A DNA stretch of 64,000 nucleotides from Flaccisagitta enflata (lineage: Eukaryota; Chaetognatha; Sagittoidea; Aphragmophora). The stretch spans positions 36,270,001-36,334,000 of the forward strand of contig OZ231128.1 of NCBI GenBank assembly GCA_965153355.1. Reading direction: 5' to 3'. The first letter of the stretch is position 1. The number at the start of each line of letters is the position of its first letter. Positions 15,814-30,690 of this stretch are shown piece by piece. A model generated the notes under the pieces. The model worked only from the letters and a program-made list of their open reading frames with translations. It had not been told where the DNA came from and did not search any database. A program made the translations under genes and the position numbers.

Positions 15814-16455
15814 TTAGCTGGCGGTCTGATTTTTCCAAGGCCTGGTTCGATTTTTCTTATTCCCAGGCTTGGGAGCGTCTTTTGCACGGGATTCAAGGAC
15901 TGACTCTTTTCTGCTGGAGAAGACGCAGGAGGTGGAGATGCTGCACGCACCCGGCGCCAGCCGAATTTCGGACGCACAGCGGACGCAGTTTTGACCCGAC
16001 GGCCATGGCCGCCTTGCGCGTTCCACCGTGCGCTTCCTCTTTCTTCTAGCCTTCATCGCACAGGCCTGCTTCTCCTTTTCAAGCTGCTTCTCCAGTTCCA
16101 CGACTCGCTTATTGCCTTTGACCACCTCATTGTCCCCAGCCATTGCTGCTCGACGAGCATCGTCTCTCTCCTTGTGGATGTTGCGATTAATCCTTTCGCC
16201 TAAGACCTGACGAGCCGCTTCTACCCGTTGACGCGAAGGAAGCGACGCGAAGAAGTCTTTCGGAAGCCTTGATGCTAAATTCTTCACCACCCCCAATGGA
16301 GCATTTGAGGTCAGTAAAGAGGCTTCGCGTAGCAATGACTCGGCGATGTGGTGTCCATGCGCAGGATCAAAGGCTGGATCCGACGGGGAGGCGGGTTCTG
16401 CACTTGCTGCAGACCTTGGGCAGACTCGGTTTGCTGACGAGGCGCTACACCAGCT
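15814..16455 (-). CDS. Hypothetical coiled-coil protein fragment in a GC-rich island
   Basis: I do not recognise this protein. The minus-strand frame is open from 16455 to the stop at 15814. No ATG is visible, so any start lies upstream or in another exon. The middle has a charged helix with heptad-like spacing (RVVELEKQLEKEKQ) followed by a very basic stretch (KARRKRKRTVERARR), which could form a coiled coil next to a nucleic-acid-binding or nuclear-localisation patch. The C-terminal third is Ser/Lys-rich and could be out of frame. Composition is more GC-rich than the surroundings. It lies just before the N gap, so it may be cut by the assembly. It could belong to a mobile element or be chance coding in GC-rich DNA. 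Confidence 0.3.
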   Translation of the reverse strand, partial: SWCSASSANRVCPRSAASAEPASPSDPAFDPAHGHHIAESLLREASLLTSNAPLGVVKNLASRLPKDFFASLPSRQRVEAARQVLGERINRNIHKERDDARRAAMAGDNEVVKGNKRVVELEKQLEKEKQACAMKARRKRKRTVERARRPWPSGQNCVRCASEIRLAPGACSISTSCVFSSRKESVLESRAKDAPKPGNKKNRTRPWKNQTAS

Positions 16456-16577
16456 TTACCAGATGTTAGCACCGCCAACTAGTTCGCCTCCTACCGCGGC
16501 TTTTGATGGCGGCGAGAAAGGAAGACGCTCCCGTCTGCTGACCAGAGACTTGAGGTTTAACAGCGGACGCCGAAGCA

Positions 16578-16587
16578 NNNNNNNNNN
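16578..16587. other. Assembly gap (10 N)
   Basis: Ten unresolved bases separate the GC-rich island from the start of the second copy of the iGluR segment. The length is probably arbitrary. Confidence 1.
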
Positions 16588-16880
16588 GGGCCCTAATCTA
16601 GCCTCTCATGGTCCTCGTCAGCCCTCCTGCTTCCTTAATTGCATTCTCAGGCTCATGATCATTCTTCTTAGACCCTCAGTTTAGGTTCTTTGAAGGCCTT
16701 CAACAGTCTCATAACATCTCACATCCACTTCTTCAGGCAGGACACTATGTCCCCCTGTGTTCTACAGGATTTTTCCTCTGGGGCCGGGGCTGCCCTGCTT
16801 CCTCACTCCAACTCACAATCACTCAAAAGCAGGGCAACGGGGCATCTGCTGACCACATATTGCTCTTATGACCTGTTGTC
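16588..16880 (+). repeat. Family B element, right part, error-rich
   Basis: It corresponds to about 2025-2312 but with many one- to several-base insertions and deletions (for example GGCATCTGCTGACC for GGCATCGCTGACC). Such clustering right after the gap looks like contig-edge sequence quality, although real decay cannot be excluded. Confidence 0.6.
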
Positions 16881-17435
16881 CCAGGACACAGGGGAAATTC
16901 CTCGAGACGTCTGTCCATCCGTCTGTCCTTCCATCCATCCATCTATCCATGCCCTCTCGGCCATTGGCTGGGAGCCTCAAGTCTTCTGGGGTCTCAAGCC
17001 TGATTTCGGCCCTCTGAGCCCTCAAATTAGCCCTTTCAGACCTCAATTTAGTCCTTGAGAAGCTGAGAACTTCAGATCAGCTCTCCAGACCAGCATCTGC
17101 CCTCAAGACCTTAAATCAGCCCTCCAGACCTCAAATCCGCCCTCCAGGCCTCAAATAAACTCTTCAGGCCTCAAATTTGTCCTTTAGGCCACAAGCCTGC
17201 CCCCCAAGCCTCAAATCTGCTCTTTTGGACTAAATTCTGTCATCCCAACTTTCAATCCGCCTCAGGACGTCTCAAAATTCCCCCCTGTGTCCTACAGGAC
17301 ATCGGCCCTTTGGGGCAGCTGCCCTGCTCTGACTCCACTACTTCACTTGATCACTCCAAGCAGGGCATCGGGTACCGCTGACCAAGTGCGATCCTTGGGT
17401 GACTGGTTTTCTTTGCCATAGTTGGTGTTGCTGAC
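16881..17435 (+). repeat. Family B variant unit in copy 2
   Basis: Same as 2313-2868, with CTGTTGTCCCAGGACACAGG at the left, minisatellite, CCCTGTGTCCTACAGGACAT and CCCTTTGGGGCAGCTGCCC, then the GGTACCGCTGACCAAGTGCG tail. Confidence 0.65.
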
Positions 17436-17589
17436 AAGATTTTTGTTTGATTTCACACCCCAAATTGTGAGAAATCCGTCTTTTATCGGATATTCGTGGA
17501 AAGGGCCTGAGTACATATATCAATATATACCAAATTTGACGACATTCCTGACCACCCTAATGACCACTGGTCATTGACCAGTCTAGACG

Positions 17590-17805
17590 ACATCTACTGT
17601 ACCTAGAAGAAAAAAGAAAAGAAGAAGAGGAAGAAGAGGAAGAAGATTTCTTTTTTTTGAAGAAATGAAGAAGATGAAGAAGAAGAAGAAGAAAAAAAGA
17701 AAAAGAAAAAGAAAAAGAAAAAAGGAAAAAGGATAATGGATAAAGGATGAAGGAAAAAGGAAAAAGGAAAAAGGAAAAAGGATAATAAAGAAAAGAGGAA
17801 AAAGA
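17590..17805. repeat. Purine-rich low complexity
   Basis: AAGAAG/AAAGGA polypurine, the equivalent of 3035-3300. The family D terminus at about 17580-17602 precedes it. Confidence 0.9.
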
Positions 17806-18205
17806 GGGTGGGATTTGAGCTTCGAGGCTGGATTTGAGCTTCGAAAGCTGGGATTTGAGCTTCGAAGCTGGGATTTGATCTTTGAGGCTAAAATTTGAGC
17901 TTCAAGGCTGGGATTTGTGCCCTAAGACTAGGATTTGAGCCTCAGGGCTGGAATTTGAGTCTTGAGGCTGGACTTTTAGCCTATAGACTGAGATTTGAGC
18001 CTCGAGGCTGGGATTTGAGCTTTGAAGTGGGGATTTGAGCCTCGAAGCTAGGATTTGGGTCTCGTGACTAGGATTTGGGCCTTGAGGGGGGGGGGGACGG
18101 AGAAGAAGAAGAAGGGAGAGAAGAAGAAGGAGGAGGAGGAGGAGGAGAAAATTCCCCTATGTGTGAAAGCATAGGTCATCGGCCCCTTCGGGGCCGCTGC
18201 CCAAA
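17806..18205 (-). repeat. Family B partial unit, internal duplicate
   Basis: A diverged 20-bp minisatellite (GGGATTTGAGCTTCGAAGCT) followed by the arm AAGCATAGGTCATCGGCCCC plus TTCGGGGCCGCTGCCC. Positions about 17740-18205 recur almost verbatim at 18712-19172, separated by an (AAC)n array and a B tail. This local duplication is absent from copy 1. Confidence 0.65.
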
Positions 18206-18391
18206 AGGAAAAAGGATAAAGGAAAAAGGATAAAGGATAAAGGATAAAGGATAAAGGAAAAAGGAAAAAGGAAAAAGGAAAATAAAGGAAAAAGGATAAA
18301 GGAAAAAGGAAAAAGGAAAAAGAAGAACAATATGATGATGATGAGGAATAACAAGAACAAGAACAACAACAACAACAACAACAACAACAAG

Positions 18392-18471
<80 letters not shown>

Positions 18472-18490
18472 CGACGACAACGACAACAAC
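18206..18490. repeat. AAAGGATAAAGGA tract and (AAC)n
   Basis: Low complexity equivalent to 4169-4530. The AAC run is about 18363-18472. Confidence 0.9.
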
Positions 18491-18495
18491 ACTAA

Positions 18496-19172
18496 TAGTC
18501 GCAAAAGCGTTAGATGGTCAGCGGTACCCGTTGCCCCTATGTGAGTGTATGTGGGTGTGAGGTGGTTAGAGGGGCAGCGGCCCCGAAGGGGCCGATGACC
18601 TATGCTGTTTTTATTTGGGCCACAAGGATTGAATTAGACCCTGAAGGCTGGAATTGGGGCCTTGAGGCTTGGAGTAGGGCCTTGGGGCTGGGATTTGAGC
18701 TTTGAGGAAAAAGGATAATGGATAAAGGATGAAGGAAAAAGGAAAAAGGAAAAAGGAAAAAGGATAATAAAGAAAAGAGGAAAAAGAGGGTGGGATTTGA
18801 GCTTCGAGGCTGGATTTGAGCTTCGAAAGCTGGGATTTGAGCTTCGAAGCTGGGATTTGATCTTTGAGGCTAAAATTTGAGCTTCAAGGCTGGGATTTGT
18901 GCCCTAAGACTAGGATTTGAGCCTCAGGGCTGGAATTTGAGTCTTGAGGCTGGACTTTTAGCCTATAGACTGAGATTTGAGCCTCGAGGCTGGGATTTGA
19001 GCTTTGAAGTGGGGATTTGAGCCTCGAAGCTAGGATTTGGGTCTCGTGACTAGGATTTGGGCCTTGAGGGGGGGGGGGACGGAGAAGAAGAAGGAGGAGG
19101 AGGAGGAGGAGAAAATTCCCCTATGTGTGAAAGCATAGGTCATCGGCCCCTTCGGGGCCGCTGCCCAAAAGC
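18496..19172 (-). repeat. Family B element, 20-bp subtype, complete
   Basis: Read in reverse: right arm 19115-19172 (GGTCATCGGCCCCTTCGGGG), diverged array 18620-19075 with a polypurine stretch at about 18707-18780, left arm 18572-18605 (GGGCAGCGGCCCCGAAGGGG) and tail 18496-18570 (GATGGTCAGCGGTACCCG). Confidence 0.7.
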
Positions 19173-19209
19173 AAGAATCTAATAGAAAATATCAAAATAA
19201 GCTCTCTTT

Positions 19210-19229
19210 GAGATGCGTCCTCGCATCTC
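19210..19229 (+). repeat. Family A-like hairpin head, copy 2
   Basis: GAGATGCGTCCTCGCATCTC followed by TATAAGACGGTCTGTCC, identical to 4591-4610. Confidence 0.5.
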
Positions 19230-19968
19230 TATAAGACGGTCTGTCCGTCCATCCGTCCTCTGCTCCATTTCTCGGCATTTTTCGGCCGCGGCTATGTAAT
19301 AGATCGACTGAAACGATCTCTAAGGTTTTTTGAGAGGCTCTTAGGACGTTCCTTTTCATAATCTGTCTGTCCCGCTGTATGTCACACATGATCAGCTCGA
19401 AAATTGGTGCACTCAATGACTCAAGACGCATCGTTGCTCGATCGGGCTTGTTCTATGAAATGAACTGAAGCGAGACACGTGTACATGTGTACACGTGTAC
19501 ACGTGTGCAAAACATTTCCCTGTCAAAAGGTCACGTGTTACACGTTTCACTCTGATCACGTTTTTGAGTATGGCGCATTTGACCTTTCTTTTCGTCTCTC
19601 ACGGCTTTGAAGACACAATGGTTGCCATTCACTTTTCGACAGTGGGTTTTCATTTGCATGAAAACTGATAAGTGACATGACGGATTTAAATGGTGTTACT
19701 TTGTTCTTTGATTCTCCGCACTTGTCTTAATTTGAATAAAAAGATATTTCATGAATTTTTTTTACACAAGGCGCGACTAAGAACAAGGCAAACAACGAAA
19801 AACCCGCGCGCGCAATACTGATTGATTGATGGCATTATATTTCCTGAAAATATAAGCAGAATACAGTGGAGAACTCAAAGGTTACCAGGTTGGAAGAATG
19901 CAAATTAAGCAAGCCTAATGTCGATTTAATATGGCTTAATCAACGCACGTGATCAAGCATTATTCGTT

Positions 19969-19969
<1 letters not shown>

Positions 19970-20050
<81 letters not shown>
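19970..20050 (+). repeat. (AAC)n array at iGluR copy 2 exon
   Basis: It ends ACAACAAATATGCC and lacks the CAG trinucleotide seen before the ATG in copy 1. Confidence 0.9.
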
Positions 20051-20051
<1 letters not shown>

Positions 20052-20053
20052 AT

Positions 20054-24240
<4,187 letters not shown>

Positions 24241-24396
24241 ATACATAATATATATAATTTATGATATATTTTAAACTTGTATATTATATCTTTAAAATCT
24301 GAATATTCTGATTCTGTTTCATTATTTGCTGCTTTTGTTTGTCTAGGGATTTCTTCTTGAGTTAAAATTCTTGAGTTAAAATTCAACATGTTGAAT

Positions 24397-24611
24397 AACA
24401 AGGCCGGATACACGGCTACCCCAGTCACGTGTGGGTGGGCAGGAGCAGTGATAGAGGTCATTGGGGCATTTGGGCAGGAGCAGTGAGCTCAACAATCTCG
24501 AAAACGTCGAAAAAGTAAAAAGGGGACCGACCGACCGACCGACCGACCGACCGACCAACCAACCGACCGACCGACCGACGGACCGACAAAGCGGGGTGTA
24601 CAGTCGCCCAA
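24397..24611 (-). repeat. Family A repeat, copy 2
   Basis: Appears identical to 10765-10979, including the lost hairpin. Confidence 0.75.
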
Positions 24612-25394
24612 TTCTGCACCTCCGCAAATTCATTTCACACTCATTTCACAATTCAGTTATAGTTAATCCCCAGCTGGCTCAGCTGGCCGCCAGAGTCTGT
24701 TGTTTTGATTAAGATTTTCTGTTTTTGATGTGGGCGGAATTCGGGATATGGGACATGGGGCATTACGGCTTTCATTTCAGATTTCCCCGTTCTGGTTGCC
24801 GATGTAAATAAACTGAAAATCAGCAGTTTTTAAGATGATGATGCAATAAAACAATTTAATTTAAACATGCCTGCCGTTCAAAACTTCGTGAGCCGCCATT
24901 ATTGTAAGATTACTTTAAGTGGCAGTGCACAGGAACAGCAAATCTAAAACGTTATTTCGCGTGAAATTTTTAATCTCTCTCGGAATGCAAACATTTTTGT
25001 TTCAAAGAACATGGCCCCTTTCTTATATGCCTTTAGAAAAGGGCCATGTTTTTAGAAATGCAAATTTATGCATTCAGAGACAGATTAAGAATTTCATGTG
25101 AGACAAGTCAAGGAAATGGAGGTTGATTTTCTTTTTTTTTTCTCAATTTTTCCAACTGATTTTGAACATATAAATGATTCTCAATGCAAATGAATAAATA
25201 ACTTTTACTAAAAATATGATTGCTTTTTAAGAAATTGTAAATTCATCATTCTAATTTGTTTCTAAAATATGATTTGACCATAAAAAATTGTTCCTTCGTG
25301 TGCACCTTGACTTAATCACTTCAATGCCACTGTTTTGATTTTTTGAGTGAAAGATCTACAGATAGTCCTTATAGAAAGTGATCCACACATACGT
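24612..25394. other. 3' flank of iGluR copy 2
   Basis: No gene is seen. AATAAA at about 24807-24812 is a candidate polyadenylation signal. The segment matches copy 1 almost perfectly. Confidence 0.35.
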
Positions 25395-25675
25395 ATACTG
25401 AAATTCAAATGCCGCCGCTTCTTTTTTATTTGATTTTTTCATCATAACAGTCTCTGATGCTAAATTATAAGTAAACTATATGCTTAAAAATTGAAAACTG
25501 ATGAAATATTGAGGAAGGGAGTAGTTTTCTTATGGTTCCTTTTGTTAGAAATTGTTTATGCCTTTCCTTTTAAGCTCAAGAAAAAAAAAATTCAAAAGAT
25601 TAACTTTTTCTAAAAACATTGAAAAGTGCAGGGTAATGCCCCTTTTTAGGCTCCCCCAGCGGCGCGCTTCTTTAC
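25395..25675. repeat. Family E dispersed repeat, copy 2
   Basis: Counterpart of 11765-12035 with a handful of substitutions (TTTACACGTGCC for TTTTAACGTGCC). Confidence 0.55.
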
Positions 25676-26080
25676 ACGTGCCAGTTTCCAACAATTCTTT
25701 ATCTTGTATTGCCCAGAAAGTAACTTAAACCATTGATAGTCACTAAAAAACGACCTAAGTGCATGGCACTGATTTTGTATTAATTCATATATATTTTTTT
25801 GTGATTGCGGGGTCTGTTTGTTTGCCTGTTTTTTTTCTTTTTTTTTTTTTTTAAACTAGTTTGCGCCAACATTTGCCGATGCCTTTAATCCGTTATTCTT
25901 CACAGTTCACACTACAAATTTTCCTGTTCTTTCCCGTCATTTAATGCCATAACCATTCTCATCCACACACTTACTAACTTAGGGCCATCGGGTACCGCTA
26001 ACCACGTAGCGCTTTTGGGACTAGTAAAGAAAAATTCTTCCATCGTTGCTTGTTTGTTGTCGCCTGTCCGGGCTTGATTT

Positions 26081-26283
26081 TTAGTCGCGTGCTACGCGAC
26101 TCTACACCCCGCTATGTCGGTCCGTTGGTTGGTTGGTTGGTCGGTCTGTCCCCTTTTTACTTTTTCGGCGTTTTTTTGGCTTTTTGAGCCTACTGCTCCG
26201 GCCCAATTGCTCTAGTGACCTTCTCCAGCACTGCTCCTGCCCACTTGCACGCGTCTGGGGTAGCCGTGTATCCAGCCTTGTTT
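26081..26283 (+). repeat. Family A repeat, copy 2
   Basis: Counterpart of 12441-12643 with the perfect hairpin AGTCGCGTGCTACGCGACT. Confidence 0.8.
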
Positions 26284-26329
26284 TTTGTTGCGGACATGCC
26301 ATTCTCCGTTGGTCTGTTGAAAACACAAA

Positions 26330-26620
<291 letters not shown>

Positions 26621-26968
26621 TTTTTATTTTTTTCCTCCTTCATGACCCATGGCGCATGGCGTTTTCAAAGCGTGACAGCGTAGGATGCTGCACATGTGCT
26701 CTTGGGAAATTAAGGGGAAGCATACAGCATCGAGGGTAAATGGAGGCTGTCAGTAACAGTGATGGCAACGCAATGCATTTTAGACCGATTACGAGTCCGC
26801 GTATATTGCTGCATGAGCGAGTACCATTACGACTACAAATTACAATTCCACTCATCTTTGACCGATTACGAGTACACTAGTACAACTAAATTTAGTAGGC
26901 CCCATGGTGGCCTCTCAATGAGTTCTGAAGAAAAAAGCACTTTTTGACAAAACTCTTTGTCTCTACTG

Positions 26969-27166
<198 letters not shown>

Positions 27167-27244
27167 CTTGATTTCAAGACTATGGAGGCTAAAGATTTTG
27201 ATGTACGCTAGAATTGAGCAAACAATTAGGCTTTCGAGTACAGT

Positions 27245-27408
27245 AACAAGGCCGGATACGCTTCATTATTTGATCAGGAGCAGTGAGGCCAAAGACCGCT
27301 AAAACCCAAAAAAAGTTAAGTGTGACAGACCGACGGACCGACCGACGGACCGATGGACCGATGGACCGACAAAGCGGGGTGTAGAGTCGTATAGCACGCG
27401 ACTAAAAA
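27245..27408 (-). repeat. Family A repeat, short form, copy 2
   Basis: Same as 13575-13738, hairpin at 27384-27402. Homology with copy 1 stops at about 27524, just after TTTGATGTATCTTAG. Confidence 0.75.
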
Positions 27409-27524
27409 GTGGCGAGTACAGCAGGTACGCTTTCGTCATCACTGGTCAGTAAACACAACGATGATATTTTCCCCCGATTCAGCCAAGACAACCCACTCTG
27501 CAGGATATATTTGATGTATCTTAG

Positions 27525-28087
27525 TTCAAAAAAGGCGACGTGGCGAAGAAACACATCTCTTCGACCTTCGCGACTTTCCAACAAAATTCGTTAAAAAGCT
27601 GCCTTACAAGTAGTGTATAAAGCTGAAAATATACTCAAAATTCCATCTTGTCAATCTCCCCCCGACTGTAAATTTTCATCTCAATCAGTCGTTGGGAAGG
27701 GTCAAAATCATGTAAAAAAAGACCATCATCATTTTATTTCGTCATCTTAAAAATCGCTATCTCTGTCTCACTCTCTCTCATCGCCTCATATGTTTTGAAT
27801 CCAAAGTCCAAATCAATCAATTCTCCAGCTTCGGTCTTTGTGTGTAACAACTTAAGAAAAGAATTTCTGTTAAAAAAAATTGTCCACCCCTTCACCATCA
27901 AGACAAAAATTCATAGAAAGACTGAATCGTACTGAATACATTATTGTCATCGTAACCTAAGACTGATTGTCAAAGAGTTGGAAGTTACTGGGCACTGGGG
28001 CAGTTGGCACAAGCGCCACTCTTTGAGATAAAGAGCTATCTAGAACAGTCTCGGTTTCATCCTGCTCTGACAATCTGAACTCAAGAC
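27525..28087. other. Spacer after the end of the duplicated segment
   Basis: Unique AT-rich DNA with no recognised gene. It may contain the 5' UTR or promoter of the LINE ORF1-like gene that starts at 28088. Confidence 0.3.
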
Positions 28088-29020
28088 ATGGAGATAATAC
28101 AGTGTGATATTGTAAAACTGAAAAACAATGTGGAGAAGTTAATTAGCATCATTGACAGCGTTAGCAGTCATCATTCTACTTTGAATGATTCGATCGATTT
28201 GCTTTCCAAAAAAATGGAAAAACACATCACAAGTGCTGATTCCTTCAAAGCACAAGTGGTAAAGCATCAGGTTTCCTCTAAAACCGACTCTGAAGCCATT
28301 CAGAAGAAATCTACCAAATTGCAACAACAGCTTGATGCGATGAATTGCAAGTTTGAACAGGAGAAAAAAGAAATAAGGCGTATGAAAGATGAAATGAATA
28401 CTAAGATGAATGCTATTGGAGAAAGAACATCATCCACTGATGTCCAATTGCAACAGCTTCAGACCGAATTTCAAGCCATCAAAGCTAAAGTGGATGAAAT
28501 TCAAACTTCCACCCAAAGTTCAACCAACTTAGCCACAACAGCAAATGGCACACCTGTGCAATTTGTTCCAGAGTGGATCTTACGCGAAAGAAAGAAGAAC
28601 AACATCATAATTTTCGGGCTACATGAAACAGATGACGACCTTGCAGTGATCAAATTGCTTGCTGCCGACTTGGAATTGGACCTGGATCCTTCTTGTGACA
28701 TCGTCCATAATTTTCGTGTTGGAACATCAAACAATGGCAACGTGCGCCCCCTGGTGGTTAAATTTGCATGCTTGGAAAAAAAGAATGCAATGCTCCTGAA
28801 CGCAAAGAAGCTGAAAGGGAAGGAAAAATGGAACGGGGTTGTTGTCACTCACGACATGACAAAATTAGAATGTCAAGTGGAGAAAGCATGGGAGATGAAG
28901 CTACGACAAGATGCAGAGCAATTGAACAATTCTCTTACTGCGGATGAAAAAAGTGTCAAGTTTTTCAAAGTTATCGGCGGCCGTCGTGAGCGAAGAATAG
29001 CATGCTTTCCGATTAAATGA
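28088..29020 (+). CDS. Non-LTR retrotransposon ORF1-like protein (coiled coil plus RRM-like)
   Basis: A single uninterrupted 310-residue frame starts at ATG in CAAGACATGG. Residues about 1-150 are charged and heptad-rich (LKNNVEKLISIIDS; QQLQTEFQAIKAKVDEIQ), consistent with a trimeric coiled coil. At about 169-178 the sequence ERKKNNIIIFGL matches the start of the RRM-like domain of LINE ORF1 proteins. HNFRVGTSNNGNVRPLVVKF and a closing basic segment follow. ORF1 proteins of this class bind LINE RNA in ribonucleoprotein particles. No ORF2 follows within 4 kb and no zinc knuckle is present. It is either a truncated LINE or a domesticated/orphan ORF1. The open frame is notable in such a decayed region. 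The clade cannot be assigned from sequence alone. Confidence 0.7.
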   Translation: MEIIQCDIVKLKNNVEKLISIIDSVSSHHSTLNDSIDLLSKKMEKHITSADSFKAQVVKHQVSSKTDSEAIQKKSTKLQQQLDAMNCKFEQEKKEIRRMKDEMNTKMNAIGERTSSTDVQLQQLQTEFQAIKAKVDEIQTSTQSSTNLATTANGTPVQFVPEWILRERKKNNIIIFGLHETDDDLAVIKLLAADLELDLDPSCDIVHNFRVGTSNNGNVRPLVVKFACLEKKNAMLLNAKKLKGKEKWNGVVVTHDMTKLECQVEKAWEMKLRQDAEQLNNSLTADEKSVKFFKVIGGRRERRIACFPIK

Positions 29021-29365
29021 CTCACTAACATAGTGACCATAAGAGCACAATGATCAAAACAGAGATTTTCTTTTTTTTCTCTCTACAAACGGTTTCTTAG
29101 TATCATAAAATCCTCAGTATTTGCTCAGAGAATAATCACTGATATTATTTGCGCTTATGAAAGCATCATATTTTCTAGTTGGATGTATTTATAGTCTTCA
29201 TTTTTATATTTTGGAAAGTCGTTGAATTTTGGTGAAAATGCAACTTTTTTTTCACTGATTTATACTTTAGATTTTTATAAACTAGTGACTGGTCAATTTT
29301 GAATATTTCTAACATGGAATTTTCAATTTTTAGAAGTTGCCTCGATAGATGTACTCTTTACATAA
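29021..29365. other. AT-rich 3' flank of the ORF1-like gene
   Basis: No ORF2, no clear poly-A tail and no other gene is seen. Confidence 0.3.
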
Positions 29366-29617
29366 CAGGTCGCCCAAGAGCAATATGTGGTCAGCGATAC
29401 CCGTTGCCCTACTTTGCATGATTGTGAATTTGAGTGAGGGGAAGCAGGGCAGCAGCTCTGAAGGGGACAAAGTCCTGTAGAACACAGGGGGACTTTGGTC
29501 TGTTTGTCCATTCATCCATCCGTTAGTTCGTAGATTTGAGGTCTGAAGGGGCTTATTTGGGGTCTGAGAGGCCTGATTTGAGGTCTGAGAAGCCTGATTT
29601 GAGGTCTGAGACACCCT
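29366..29617 (-). repeat. Family B element, partial
   Basis: Reverse tail AACAGGTCGCCCAAGAGCAA, then AAGCAGGGCAGCAGCTCTGA and GTCCTGTAGAACACAGGGGG. A short array of GATTTGAGGTCTGAGAAGCC units is joined directly to another B unit. Confidence 0.65.
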
Positions 29618-29866
29618 TTTGGGCAGCGGCCCAAAATGGGACGAGGTCCTGTAGAACACAGGGGGACTTTCCTTCGTTCGTTTATCCGTCCCCCCCCCAC
29701 CATGGTGTTATGGGTTGGTTGGGTGGTTGTTGGGATTTCTGGCTGGTCGTTGCTGATTTTGACTTCGTCCCTTTCGGGGCCGCTGCCCTGCTTCCCCTCA
29801 CACAAATACACAATCATGCAAAGCAGGGCAAAGGGTATCGCTGACCACATATTGCCCTTGGGACTA
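29618..29866 (+). repeat. Family B element, short, without minisatellite
   Basis: TTTTGGGCAGCGGCCCAAAA, GTCCTGTAGAACACAGGGGG, a ~70-bp T/G-rich core instead of the array, then GACTTCGTCCCTTTCGGGGC and the tail to TTGCCCTTGGGAC. With 29366-29617 it forms a head-to-head pair. Confidence 0.65.
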
Positions 29867-30300
29867 AAGACCTGCGACTGCTGATTGGAGGCCTGAAACG
29901 CCTGATTTAAGGCCAGAAAGGCCTTATCTGAGGTCTGAGAAGCCTGATTTGATTTTTGGCCCAAATCTTATCCTCATGGCCCAAATCCAGGCCTCAAGGC
30001 CCATATCCTAGCCATGAGGCCCAAAATTTTGTCCTTGAGGCTGGGATATGAACCTCGGGGCTGAGATATGGGCCTCACGGCTGGGATTTGAGCCTCAAGG
30101 ATGACATTTGGGTCTCAAGGCTGGGATTTGGGCCTTGAGGCTTGGATTTGGGCCTTGAGTTTTGGATTAGGGCCTTGAGGATTGGATTTGAGCTATGAGA
30201 CTTGGATTTGGGTCTTGGCCCAAGACCCAAATCCCAGTCAAGATTCTTGGGACTGGGATTTAGGTCTCGGAACTTGGGGGGGGGGGGGACGGACAGACAG
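29867..30300. repeat. Degenerate 20/21-bp minisatellite of family B type
   Basis: AGGCCTGA units give way to GGCCCAAATCC and then, inverted, to GGGCCTTGAGGCTTGGATTT units. Orientation flips near 30035 and again near 30222. It ends in a G run and GGACGGACAGACAG. Confidence 0.6.
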
Positions 30301-30307
30301 AGGAGAA

Positions 30308-30640
30308 GTGGACCAAACCCACCCGATATGTGGTCAGCAATACCCGTTACCAACCAACCACCCCATAACCACCTATTACACCGAAAACACCATCACCGTG
30401 GACCAAACCCACCCGCGATGCAGACCAGAGACCAACCAACCACCCCATAACCACCTATAACACCGAAAACACCATCACTGTGGACCAAACCCACCCGCGA
30501 TGCAGACCAGAGACCAACCAACCACCCCATAACCACCTATAACACCGAAAACACCATCACTGTGGACCAAACCCACCCGCGATGCAGACCAGAGACCAAC
30601 CAACCACCCCATAACCACCTATATCACTGAAAACACCAGG
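30308..30640. repeat. 82-bp tandem repeat, about four copies
   Basis: GTGGACCAAACCCACCCG recurs at 30308, 30398, 30480 and 30562. The first period is 90 bp because it retains ATATGTGGTCAGCAATACCC from a B tail, so the array seems to have expanded from a B-element end. Confidence 0.85.
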
Positions 30641-30690
30641 ATTGTGCTTGTTATCTATTTTTAGCGAATTGGGCAACTACTAGGCTTCAC

